Origin: Curtobacterium caseinilyticum | GTDB lineage: Bacteria > Actinomycetota > Actinomycetes > Actinomycetales > Microbacteriaceae | Length of the DNA stretch: 64,000 nt | NCBI RefSeq assembly: GCF_030363035.1 | Contig: NZ_JAUCMN010000001.1 | Span: 186,001-250,000 of the forward strand | Direction: 5' to 3' | Shown: positions 1 to 7,071 of the stretch, in pieces | Position numbering within the stretch: the stretch's first letter is position 1 | How the letters are laid out: every line of letters starts with the position of its first letter | Program-made: the position numbers and the translations under genes | The notes under the pieces: generated by a model | The model's database searches: none | Seen by the model: only the letters and a program-made list of their open reading frames with translations | What the model was told of the DNA's origin: nothing

Positions 1-335
1 GGCATCGACATCACGTAGTCGTTGAGGAGCGGACGCAACGCCAGGTACTCGTCGCCCGTGCTCGCGCGGATGACGGACCCGTCCGGCCGGCCGATGACGT
101 CGTCGTGGCGGAGCACGCCACGGTGGGTGTGGTACTCGCCGGCCGTCTCGAGCGACAGCGTCGTGAGCTTGCCCTTCGGCCCGGTGAGCTGCACACGGTC
201 CCCCGCGCGGAACGGGCCGCGCGGCGGGGTGTGCGGCGCCCCGCCCGCGGTGTGCGGCAGCGCCTCCGTGCCGTCCGTCGGCTGCGCGGCGGTGCTGTGT
301 GCCGCGGTCTGGTCGGTGGGCTGTGCGTCGGTCAT
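1..335 (-). CDS. trmI: tRNA (adenine-58-N1)-methyltransferase TrmI, N-terminal part
   Basis: Only the first 111 residues are present; the gene runs off the left edge. After a low-complexity Ala/Thr/Gln-rich leader of about 38 residues comes GPFRAGDRVQLTGPKGKLTT, the N-terminal beta-barrel typical of actinobacterial TrmI, and later YLALRPLLNDYVMSMP, which leads into the SAM-binding domain beyond the window. The enzyme makes m1A58 in the T-loop of tRNA. The ATG at 335 overlaps the stop of the upstream HAD gene (ATGA), so the two are probably translationally coupled. The SAM-binding motifs cannot be checked here. Confidence 0.88.
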   Translation of the reverse strand, partial: MTDAQPTDQTAAHSTAAQPTDGTEALPHTAGGAPHTPPRGPFRAGDRVQLTGPKGKLTTLSLETAGEYHTHRGVLRHDDVIGRPDGSVIRASTGDEYLALRPLLNDYVMSM

Positions 336-1042
336 CGGGTCGCCGTCTCGGTACGGGCCGCGAGGGCCGGGCTGGTCAGTTCGACGAGCCGGTCGACGTC
401 CACGTCGGCCAGGGTCGTCAGGTGCACGTCGCCGCCCGCGATCTCGGACAGGGGCACGATGTGCTCGACCGCGACGGTCACCGCACCGGACGCCACCGCC
501 GAGGCGACACCGGTCGCCGAGTCCTCGATCGCGACGCAGGCGGTCGGCGCGACCCCGAGCTGCGCGGCGGCCGCCAGGTAGGCGTCCGGGTGCGGCTTCG
601 GGCGTTCGACGTCGTCACCGGCGATGACGACACGGAAACCGCGGGCACCGAGCGCGTCGGCGGTCACGAGTGCCATCTTGCGGCGGGACATGGTCACCAG
701 GGCGGTGGGGACACCGCGGTCGTGCAGCTCCTCGACGAGCTCCCGGGCACCGGGGCGCCACGGCAGCTCACCGGCCTGCAGGCGCTCCATCACGTAGTCC
801 GTCATCCACTCGACGATCTCCTCGACCTCCATGTCGACGCCCTTGTCGCGGAGGATCTCGCCGGACCGCTCGAGTCCGCTGCCGACCAGGGACAGACCGT
901 CCTCGTGGGTCCACTCCGCGCCGTACCGGGCGGTGAGCTCCACCTGGGACTGCTGCCAGATCGGCTCGGTGTCGATGATCGTGCCGTCCATGTCCCACAG
1001 CACGGCTGCAGGGAGGACGCGTTCGGGGTGCTGGGCGGTCAC
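332..1042 (-). CDS. HAD-superfamily hydrolase (beta-phosphoglucomutase/phosphatase-like)
   Basis: A 236-aa HAD protein with all four motifs: DMDGT at residues 17-21 (nucleophile D17, acid D19), motif II Thr/Ser around 117-119, motif III Lys149 in RPKPHP, and motif IV ED at 173-174. The helical cap inserted after motif I makes it a subclass-I phosphatase or phosphoglucomutase-like enzyme; the substrate cannot be read from sequence. I chose GTG at 1042 because the longer reading frame to 1207 would run into the divergent PAC2 gene and lacks HAD similarity. A TAGACT -10 lies 8 nt upstream of that GTG. It overlaps trmI downstream by ATGA. Confidence 0.85.
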   Translation of the reverse strand: MTAQHPERVLPAAVLWDMDGTIIDTEPIWQQSQVELTARYGAEWTHEDGLSLVGSGLERSGEILRDKGVDMEVEEIVEWMTDYVMERLQAGELPWRPGARELVEELHDRGVPTALVTMSRRKMALVTADALGARGFRVVIAGDDVERPKPHPDAYLAAAAQLGVAPTACVAIEDSATGVASAVASGAVTVAVEHIVPLSEIAGGDVHLTTLADVDVDRLVELTSPALAARTETATR

Positions 1043-1050
1043 GGGCGACG

Positions 1051-1056
1051 AGTCTA
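1051..1056 (-). promoter_or_regulatory. -10 box (TAGACT) of the HAD gene
   Basis: On the minus strand TAGACT is followed by 8 nt and then the GTG at 1042, predicting a leaderless or nearly leaderless transcript. No clear -35 was identified. Confidence 0.45.
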
Positions 1057-1125
1057 CCGGGGCGCGGACGGCGCCACGGGTTCCGCTCCGGGCGGACGGG
1101 GCGGTGTCGTTGCCCGGCCTCGGCC

Positions 1126-1131
1126 TATCCT
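1126..1131 (+). promoter_or_regulatory. -10 box (TATCCT) of the PAC2 gene
   Basis: TATCCT in the HAD/PAC2 divergent spacer would start RNA near 1138. This leaves a leader of about 60 nt that contains the AGGAGG ribosome site at about 1189-1194. Confidence 0.4.
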
Positions 1132-1200
1132 GGGTGATCGACCGTGTCCGGCCGCGCGCGGTGTCGCGCGCGCCCCGCTCCACCACCAGGAGGCCCCTCC

Positions 1201-2136
1201 GTGCCACAGCACTCCCCCTTCAGCGACGGCCGGCTGCTCGTCGTCGCGTTCGAGGGCTGGAACGACGCCGGCGAGGCGGCCAGCGGCCTCGCCCGCCGCA
1301 TCGTCGACGCGCTGGAGCTCGACGAGCTGCGCGAGATCGACGGCGAGCGGTACGTCGACTACCAGTTCAACCGCCCCGAGGTCGGCACCGCCGAGGACGG
1401 CTCGCGCGGCATCCGGTGGCCCCGGATCGTGCTGCACGGTCCCGGCGCCGAGGGCCGGCCGGTCGTCGGTGCGACCGGCTCCGAGACCGAGCGCGACGTC
1501 TTCGTCCTGGTCGGTCCCGAGCCGTCGCGGACGTGGCGCGGCTTCTGCGCCGAGGTCATCGACCTGGCCGACGTGTACTCGATCGACGCGGTGGTGTTCG
1601 TCGGTGCGATGCTCGCGGACGTCCCGCACACCCGTCCCATCTCGGTGTTCGTGTCGAGCGAGAACGCGGGTGTGCGTGCCGCGTTCGACGTCGACCGGTC
1701 GTCGTACGAGGGCCCGACGGGCATCCTCGGGGTGCTCTCCGACGCGATGGACACCGCCGGACTCACCACGCTCTCGCTCTGGGCATCGGTCCCGCACTAC
1801 GTGCACAACTCCCCGTCGCCGAAGGCCACGCTCTCGCTCCTCGACAAGATCGAGGAGCTCGCCGACGTCACGGTGCCGCGCGGCAGCCTGCTCGACGAGG
1901 CGACCGAGTGGGAGGAGGGCATCGACGCCCTCGCTGCCGACGACGAGGACATGGCCAGCTACATCGGGCAGCTCGAGCAGGCGCGGGACACGGTCGACTC
2001 CCCCGAGGCATCGGGCGACGCGATCGCGCAGGAGTTCGAGCAGTACCTCCGCCGCCGTGAGCGCAAGGACGGCAAGGACGGCGGCGCAGCCGGCGGCGAG
2101 GGCCCGTGGCGGCCCCCGCAGCCGCCGCAGCAGTAG
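1201..2136 (+). CDS. PAC2 family protein
   Basis: A 311-aa PAC2-domain protein (related to proteasome assembly chaperone 2). It opens with SDGRLLVVAFEGWNDAGEAA and contains FVGAMLADVPHTRP and SPSPKATLSLLDKIEELA, all typical of the actinobacterial family. The C-terminal 40 residues are charged and then Gly/Pro-rich and look disordered. GTG at 1201 is preceded by AGGAGG with about 6-nt spacing, which decides the start over the upstream ATG at 1144. Its molecular role in bacteria is not established. It is convergent with mshC, a common actinobacterial neighbourhood, with a palindrome between the two stops. Confidence 0.87.
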   Translation: MPQHSPFSDGRLLVVAFEGWNDAGEAASGLARRIVDALELDELREIDGERYVDYQFNRPEVGTAEDGSRGIRWPRIVLHGPGAEGRPVVGATGSETERDVFVLVGPEPSRTWRGFCAEVIDLADVYSIDAVVFVGAMLADVPHTRPISVFVSSENAGVRAAFDVDRSSYEGPTGILGVLSDAMDTAGLTTLSLWASVPHYVHNSPSPKATLSLLDKIEELADVTVPRGSLLDEATEWEEGIDALAADDEDMASYIGQLEQARDTVDSPEASGDAIAQEFEQYLRRRERKDGKDGGAAGGEGPWRPPQPPQQ

Positions 2137-2152
2137 CCGCGACCAGGCTGCA

Positions 2153-2192
2153 GACGGGAGGCGCGGTGCCGGCTGGCACCGCGCCTCCTGTC
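2153..2192. repeat. Palindromic 3'-end element, copy 1
   Basis: An 18-bp inverted repeat (GACGGGAGGCGCGGTGCC) with loop GGCT and one G-T pair, between the convergent stops of PAC2 and mshC. It is a member of the palindrome family at 6278, 8274, 37444, 40159, 54725 and 58948. It probably acts as a bidirectional terminator, although no T-run follows. Confidence 0.75.
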
Positions 2193-2237
2193 CGTCCGCG
2201 GTCGCCGCGACTGCCCGGGCGGGCCGTCCGGTCCGCG

Positions 2238-3482
2238 TCAGCCCAGACGGATGCCGAGCAGGGCGTCGACGAGGTCGACGAGCTCGGGCGTCGCGCGCGT
2301 CCCCGCTGCGATCGCGGTGTCGACCGCCGCGACCGCACCCGGGGTGTCGAGGTCGTCGGCGACGCGGGCGCGGATGCGGGCGATCGCCTGGTCTGCGTCG
2401 TCCACGTGCCCCTCGCGCTCGCCCGTCGCCCAGGCGTCCCAGGTCCGCAGCCGCGTGGTCGCGCTCGTCAGCTCGCCGTCGAACCACTCCCAGTCGTCGG
2501 AGTACCGGTGCGACAGCAGCGCGAGGCGGATCGCCCGCGGGTCCGCGCCGTCGTCGAGGAGGCCGCGCACGGTGACCAGGTTGCCGAGGGACTTGGAGAT
2601 CTTCGACCCCTGGTAGGCGATCATCCCGGTGTGCACGAACGCGTTCGCGAGCGGCTGGTGCGCGAGGGCGGCAGCGTGCCCGGCGCTCATCTCGTGGTGC
2701 GGGAAGACGAGGTCGCTCCCACCACCCTGCACGCTGATCGGCAGGCCGAGCTTGTCGCCGGCGATGACACTGCACTCGATGTGCCAGCCGGGCCGGCCCG
2801 GACCCACCTCGGTGTCCCAGCTGGGCTCCCCCGCGCGGGCCGCACGCCAGAGCAGCGGGTCGAGCGGGTCACGCTTGCCCGGACGCTCGGGATCGCCGCC
2901 GCGCTCGGCCGACAGCACGAGCATGGTCTCGCGGTCGAGACGGCTCTCGTCGCCGAGCGCCCACGCCTCGGTCGGACGGTTCACGTCGAAGTAGACGTCG
3001 TCACCCTCGGAGCCCTCGGTCGGGACGTCGTAGGCGTAGCCGGTCTCCTGCAGGTACGCGACGGCCTCGGCGATCCGCTCGACCTCGTCGGTGACCGCCA
3101 CGAAGTCGTCCGGCGGCAGGACGCGGAGCGCCTCCATGTCGCGGCGGAACAGGTCGATCTGCGACGCGGCGAGCTCGCGCCAGTCGACACCGTCCCGCTC
3201 CGCGCGCTCGAGCAGCGGGTCGTCGACGTCCGTGGTGTTCTGCGCGTACTCGACCTCGAGCCCGGCGTCGCGCCAGGCACGCCCGAGGGTGTCGAACGCC
3301 AGGTAGGTGGCCGCGTGGCCGAGGTGGGTGGCGTCGTACGGCGTGATGCCGCACACGTAGAGCGCCGCGCGCTCCTCACCCCGCGTCGGGTCGACGGGCT
3401 TCCCCGCCGCGGTGTCGTGCACCACGGGCCGGGGTGCGTCACCGGGGACGGACGGGACGGACGGGACCTGCCAGGCCCTCAC
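2238..3482 (-). CDS. mshC: Cysteine:glucosaminyl-inositol ligase MshC (mycothiol biosynthesis)
   Basis: A 414-aa class I tRNA-synthetase-like enzyme that joins cysteine to GlcN-inositol with ATP, the third step of mycothiol synthesis. Zinc/cysteine-site residues are visible: C44 in YVCGITPYD, C237 in WHIECS and PHHE at 261-264. The HIGH-like TPYDATHLGHA is at 47-57 and KISKS at 294-298. The N-terminus RAWQVPSVP is characteristic of MshC and separates it from CysS. The GTG start at 3482 overlaps the uppP stop (GTGA). It is the last gene of the M20-uppP-mshC run and ends before palindrome copy 1. Confidence 0.95.
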   Translation of the reverse strand: MRAWQVPSVPSVPGDAPRPVVHDTAAGKPVDPTRGEERAALYVCGITPYDATHLGHAATYLAFDTLGRAWRDAGLEVEYAQNTTDVDDPLLERAERDGVDWRELAASQIDLFRRDMEALRVLPPDDFVAVTDEVERIAEAVAYLQETGYAYDVPTEGSEGDDVYFDVNRPTEAWALGDESRLDRETMLVLSAERGGDPERPGKRDPLDPLLWRAARAGEPSWDTEVGPGRPGWHIECSVIAGDKLGLPISVQGGGSDLVFPHHEMSAGHAAALAHQPLANAFVHTGMIAYQGSKISKSLGNLVTVRGLLDDGADPRAIRLALLSHRYSDDWEWFDGELTSATTRLRTWDAWATGEREGHVDDADQAIARIRARVADDLDTPGAVAAVDTAIAAGTRATPELVDLVDALLGIRLG

Positions 3483-4309
3483 GGCTGGATCACTCCGAGC
3501 GACAGCAACACGATGAGCACGATACCGAGTGCGATCCGGTAGACCACGAAGGGCAGGAAGCTGCGCTTCGCGATGTAGTTCATGAACGCCGCGATCACGA
3601 CGAACCCGACGACGAAGGCCACGACCGTCGCGACGAGCGTGTCGACGAGGCCGAACGGGGCGCCGTGGTCGCCGAGGCTCGTCGCGGCCTCGTAGAAGCC
3701 GGACAGGAACACGGCGGGCACGGCGAGCAGGAACGCGAAGCGCGCCGCTGCGGGTCGGGTGTAGCCGAGCGCGAGGCCCATCGACACCGTCGCACCCGAC
3801 CGCGAGACGCCCGGCACGAGGGCGAGCATCTGCGCGACGCCGATGAGCAGGCCGCTCCGGAACGTCATCTGCTCGATCGGACGGACCTTGCGCCCGACGA
3901 CGTCGAGCACGCCGAGCACCACACCGAACACGATGAGCACGATCGCGACGATCCACAGCGACCGGAAGGTGGTCTCGATGGAGTCCTTGAGCAGCAGCCC
4001 CGCGATGCCGATCGGGATCGTGCCGAGGATCACGAGCCACCCGAGACGGACGTCCGGGTCCCCCTTCGGGACGTCCTGGCGGAACACCGAGCGGAACCAC
4101 CGCCCGACGATCCGGGTGATGTCCTTCCAGAAGTAGATCAGGACGGCGGTCTCCGTGCCGAGCTGGGTCACGGCGGTGAACGCCGCGCCCGGGTCCTTCG
4201 CATCGGGCAGGAAGAGCCCCACGATGCGCAGGTGCGCGCTGGAGGACACGGGCAGGAACTCGGTGAGTCCCTGCACGAAGCCGAGGAAGATCGCCTCGAG
4301 GATGTGCAT
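3479..4309 (-). CDS. uppP: Undecaprenyl-diphosphatase UppP (BacA)
   Basis: A 276-aa polytopic membrane protein that dephosphorylates undecaprenyl diphosphate to recycle the peptidoglycan lipid carrier. Both signature motifs are present: GLTEFLPVSSSAH at 14-26 (E17, H26) and PGVSRSGAT at 166-174 (R170). Around eight hydrophobic segments follow. Overexpression of the family gives bacitracin tolerance. It has a GTGA overlap with mshC downstream and lies 60 nt after the M20 peptidase; the three are probably co-transcribed. Confidence 0.95.
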   Translation of the reverse strand: MHILEAIFLGFVQGLTEFLPVSSSAHLRIVGLFLPDAKDPGAAFTAVTQLGTETAVLIYFWKDITRIVGRWFRSVFRQDVPKGDPDVRLGWLVILGTIPIGIAGLLLKDSIETTFRSLWIVAIVLIVFGVVLGVLDVVGRKVRPIEQMTFRSGLLIGVAQMLALVPGVSRSGATVSMGLALGYTRPAAARFAFLLAVPAVFLSGFYEAATSLGDHGAPFGLVDTLVATVVAFVVGFVVIAAFMNYIAKRSFLPFVVYRIALGIVLIVLLSLGVIQP

Positions 4310-4369
4310 CGAGCGGGGCCTTTCGTGCCGGTCGTCGGGGCCACCGGGGTGCGGCGACCCGGCAATGTA

Positions 4370-5686
4370 TCAGTACGTGGCGAGGAGGTCCCCGAGGACG
4401 CGCCGCCCGAAGGCCAGGGCGTCCAGGGGCACGCGCTCGTCGACGCCGTGGAACATCGCGGGGAAGTCGACGCCGGCGGGCAGCTGCAACGGGACGAAGC
4501 CGTAGCCGGCGATGCCGAGCGTCGAGAGCGCCTTGTTGTCGGTGCCGCCGGAGAGCAGGTACGGCAGCACGGGAGCACCCGGGTCGTGCCGACCGAGCAC
4601 GTCGCGGACGGCGTCGACGAGCGGGCCACCGAAGTCCTGCTCGAGCCCGACGTCGCGGAACGACGTCACGACCTCGACGTCGTCGCCGGCGAGTTCGCGG
4701 ACGCGTGCGAGCACGGCCTCCTCGTCGCCCGGAAGGCAGCGGATGTCGACGAGCGCCTCGGCCGTGTCCGGGATGACGTTGTGCTTGTAGCCGGCGGTGA
4801 GCACCGTCGGGTTCGACGTCGTGTGCAGGGCGGCGTGGATGAAGCGCGACGCCGAACCGGTGGCGAGCGCGACCTCGTCCGGGCCGGTCGTCTGCGGGTC
4901 GACGCCCAGGAAGCGGGCGACCTCCGCGACCATCGCCTCGGTCGTGGCGGACAGGCGGACCGGCCACTCCTCGCTGCCGATCCGGGCGACCGCCGCCGCG
5001 ACCTTCGTCACCGCGTTGTCCCGGATGACGTGCGAGCCGTGCGCCGCGGTGCCGCGTGCCACGAGCTTGACCCACATGAGCGCCTTCTCGCCGGTCTGCA
5101 GCAGGTACGCGCGACGGTCCCCGAGCGTGATGGAGTAGCCGCCGACCTCGCTGATCGCCGCCGTGGCACCCGCGAAGACCTCAGGGTGGTGGTCGACGAC
5201 GTGGTGCGAGCCGAGCACCCCGCCGGCCTCCTCGTCGGCGAAGTAGGCGATCACGAGGTCGCGCTCGGGCGCACCCTGCCGCTCGACGACGTCGGCCAGG
5301 GACGTCAGCATCATCGCGTCCATGTTCTTCATGTCGACCGCGCCGCGACCCCAGAGCATGCCGTCGCGGACCACGCCGCCGAACGGGTCCACCGACCAGT
5401 TCGTCGGGTCGGCAGGCACCACGTCGAGGTGCCCGTGCACCACCAGGGCGGGCTTGTCGCGGTCACGCCCCGGCACCCGGGCCACGACGCTCACCCGGTC
5501 CGGCTCCGACTCGAACAGCTGCGGCTCGAGCCCGAGGTCGCGCAGCTTCGCCTCGACGTAGTGCGCCGCCTCGGTCTCCCCACGCGACTTCCCCTCGCCC
5601 CAGTTCGTCGTGTCGATGCGGATCAGGTCCCGCGCGATGGCAGCGGTGGCCTCGAGGTCCGGCTCGGTCGGCTGGGCGTCGCTCAT
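4370..5686 (-). CDS. M20 family zinc metallopeptidase/dipeptidase
   Basis: A 438-aa M20 hydrolase. LVVHGHLDVVP (81-91) supplies metal ligand H86 and D88, GRGAVDMK (113-120) the bridging D118, and DEEAGG (151-156) the catalytic and metal glutamates. Family members cleave dipeptides, acyl-amino acids or succinyl-diaminopimelate; the long form with YHP-like spacing resembles actinobacterial dipeptidases, and the substrate is unknown. I took ATG at 5686 rather than the upstream ATG at 5743, because a TAGCGT -10 lies 7 nt before it. That implies a leaderless mRNA and a promoter for the M20-uppP-mshC unit. Confidence 0.88.
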   Translation of the reverse strand: MSDAQPTEPDLEATAAIARDLIRIDTTNWGEGKSRGETEAAHYVEAKLRDLGLEPQLFESEPDRVSVVARVPGRDRDKPALVVHGHLDVVPADPTNWSVDPFGGVVRDGMLWGRGAVDMKNMDAMMLTSLADVVERQGAPERDLVIAYFADEEAGGVLGSHHVVDHHPEVFAGATAAISEVGGYSITLGDRRAYLLQTGEKALMWVKLVARGTAAHGSHVIRDNAVTKVAAAVARIGSEEWPVRLSATTEAMVAEVARFLGVDPQTTGPDEVALATGSASRFIHAALHTTSNPTVLTAGYKHNVIPDTAEALVDIRCLPGDEEAVLARVRELAGDDVEVVTSFRDVGLEQDFGGPLVDAVRDVLGRHDPGAPVLPYLLSGGTDNKALSTLGIAGYGFVPLQLPAGVDFPAMFHGVDERVPLDALAFGRRVLGDLLATY

Positions 5687-5693
5687 GCCCCCA

Positions 5694-5699
5694 ACGCTA
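5694..5699 (-). promoter_or_regulatory. -10 box (TAGCGT), leaderless M20 promoter
   Basis: TAGCGT on the minus strand is separated by 7 nt from the ATG at 5686, so transcription would begin at or next to the start codon. Confidence 0.5.
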
Positions 5700-5784
5700 C
5701 CCGCCCGACGCGCCGCCCCTCCCCCACCCCGACCCCCGGACATCCGCGTCGTTCCGGGGGACTCGCCCGGGATGCGCGCCCGTG

Positions 5785-5814
5785 TTCATCGCCCGTTCCG
5801 AGCCGTGCTAGTGT
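5785..5814 (+). promoter_or_regulatory. Candidate tRNA-Leu promoter
   Basis: TTCATC, 18 nt, then TAGTGT, about 66 nt before the tRNA. The hexamers are weak matches, but this is the only -35/-10 pair I see in the spacer on this strand. Confidence 0.35.
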
Positions 5815-5880
5815 CTTCTCTCGGCAGGAACGCCGGGGAAACAGCCCGGTGCGACAGCCGCACAAGTGAATGAACACCCT

Positions 5881-5966
5881 GTCCGGGTGGCGGAATTGGT
5901 AGACGCGCTAGCTTGAGGTGCTAGTGCCCGTATTAGGGCGTGGGGGTTCAAGTCCCCCCTCGGACA
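5881..5966 (+). tRNA. tRNA-Leu (anticodon GAG)
   Basis: An 86-nt class II tRNA. The acceptor arm GTCCGGG pairs with CTCGGAC (one G-U), with discriminator A at 5966. The anticodon stem CTAGC/GCTAG encloses the loop TTGAGGT, giving anticodon GAG for CUC/CUU codons. A long variable arm (TGCCCGTATTAGGGCG) and the T arm GGGGGTTCAAGTCCCCC are intact. CCA is not encoded. The 3' end is not repeated elsewhere in the window, so there is no sign of an integrated element. Confidence 0.97.
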
Positions 5967-5977
5967 CAAGAAGAGCG

Positions 5978-6007
5978 ATGCCCCCTGGCCCGTCGGCCGG
6001 GGGGCAT
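5978..6007 (+). terminator. Terminator after tRNA-Leu
   Basis: ATGCCCCC and GGGGGCAT form an 8-bp stem (extendable by GGCC pairs), followed by TCCTCGTC. It starts 11 nt after the tRNA. Confidence 0.7.
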
Positions 6008-6047
6008 TCCTCGTCGGTGCGCCTGTGGGGCAATACGTGTGCGGGGC

Positions 6048-6209
6048 GATGCATGTGCATCGTGCGACATCGCGACTGTCGATCGACGAGCGCGATGTCG
6101 CCGAAGGCGCGCGAACGGACGCGCACCGTTGATGCATGTGCATCGTGCGACATCGCGACTGTCGATCGACGAGCGCGATATCGTCGAAGGCGTGCGAACC
6201 GACGCGCAC
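6048..6209. repeat. 83-bp tandem repeat, two copies
   Basis: Copy 1 is 6048-6130 and copy 2 is 6131-6209, nearly identical over the first 79 nt. Each unit has nested palindromes: GATGCATGTGCATC, GTCGATCGAC, and CGACATCGCG paired with CGCGATGTCG (one mismatch in copy 2). It lies just after the tRNA-Leu terminator. No credible reading frame covers it. Confidence 0.85.
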
Positions 6210-6277
6210 GCTCAGCGGCGCACGCTCGGATGCGCGCGGACGGCACGAGCACGCGCGGGCAGGCGTCCCAGCGTCGT

Positions 6278-6315
6278 ACGGGAGGCGCGGGGCGGCCCCG
6301 CACCACGCCTCCCGT
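6278..6315. repeat. Palindromic 3'-end element, copy 2
   Basis: ACGGGAGGCG and CGCCTCCCGT arms around a GCGGGGCGGCCCCGCACC core that is almost identical to the copy at 37444. It lies between the tRNA (plus) and the 3' end of the hypothetical gene (minus). Confidence 0.7.
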
Positions 6316-6478
6316 CCGGCGCGTGGCCGGCCGCTCACCCCTCCGGCGCGTGACCGGCCGCACCCAGTCCGGCGCAAGCCGGCGCAAGCTCGTCCGGCGC
6401 GTGGCCGGCCGGCCGCACCCCCGTCCGGGGCGTGGCCGGACGCACAACCGTCCGGCGTGCGATCGGCCGCGCCCCCCG
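6316..6478. repeat. Degenerate short repeats, about 26 bp
   Basis: Five or six imperfect units resembling TCCGGCGCGTGGCCGGCCGC fill the space up to the stop of the next gene. Together with the tandem and palindromic elements they account for the 0.5-kb gene-free stretch after tRNA-Leu. Confidence 0.6.
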
Positions 6479-7060
6479 TCAGGACCTGCGCAGGCGCCGC
6501 ACCACGAGCACGACGGCGCCGATCGCGGCCAGCCAGCCCCAGTTCGCGACCACCGGGTCGAGCAAGCCGTGCCGCCAGTCCCGGCGCGACGAGCCGAACC
6601 GGGACGCGAGCGGACGGTTGCCGAGCTCGGCGCGCACACCGGTCTCGTGCAGCACCCGGTCCGGACGGCCGCGCAGCGCATCGGTGACCCGGTGGGTCGC
6701 GACGTCGATGCGGTCGCCGAGGACGAGGAGCATCCAGTGCGCCAGCCGCCCCTCGCTGAACCGACGGTAGGCGTACCGCTTCACGACGCCGGCGAGCCCG
6801 GACAGCGGCTGGGCCGTGCCGAACACGGGCGTGACGTGGGCGTGCTCGATCGACCGCTCGCGGCCCTCGGCACCGGGCTGCTGGTCGGGGACGTCCCAGT
6901 GCGCACCCGAGGCCAGCCCGACCTCGCGGGAGAGCTTCGGGACCGACGGCCGGTCGGCGGTGTCGAGGTCGCTGCCCCACCCGGGGATGCGCTCGCGGAG
7001 CTCGGCGGACGACGGCACCCGTCGGGGCGGGTCGGCGATGTAGGGGGTGTGGTCGGACAC
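6479..7060 (-). CDS. Conserved hypothetical protein with C-terminal membrane anchor
   Basis: A 193-aa protein of no known function. It starts SDHTPYIADPPRRVPSSAEL, has a charged soluble body and ends in one hydrophobic segment (about 170-186) followed by RRLRRS, so it should be a tail-anchored inner-membrane protein with most of its chain on one face. GTG at 7060 is preceded by AAGGAGG at 5 nt, which decides the start. It begins 12 nt after the alcohol dehydrogenase stop, so the two are one operon and may act together. I do not recognise a catalytic motif. Confidence 0.75.
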   Translation of the reverse strand: MSDHTPYIADPPRRVPSSAELRERIPGWGSDLDTADRPSVPKLSREVGLASGAHWDVPDQQPGAEGRERSIEHAHVTPVFGTAQPLSGLAGVVKRYAYRRFSEGRLAHWMLLVLGDRIDVATHRVTDALRGRPDRVLHETGVRAELGNRPLASRFGSSRRDWRHGLLDPVVANWGWLAAIGAVVLVVRRLRRS

Positions 7061-7071
7061 GGATGCCTCCT

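Noticed and set aside
3434-5869. Long plus-strand frame opposite uppP and the M20 gene
   Set aside because: Shadow of real genes on the minus strand; low-complexity His/Asp/Arg composition and no domain.
5881-5966. tRNA-Leu as an attachment site of an integrated element
   Set aside because: The 3' end is not duplicated downstream and no integrase, relaxase or phage gene occurs.
6048-6209. CRISPR-like repeats
   Set aside because: Two 83-bp units in direct contact with no unique spacers, and no cas genes.
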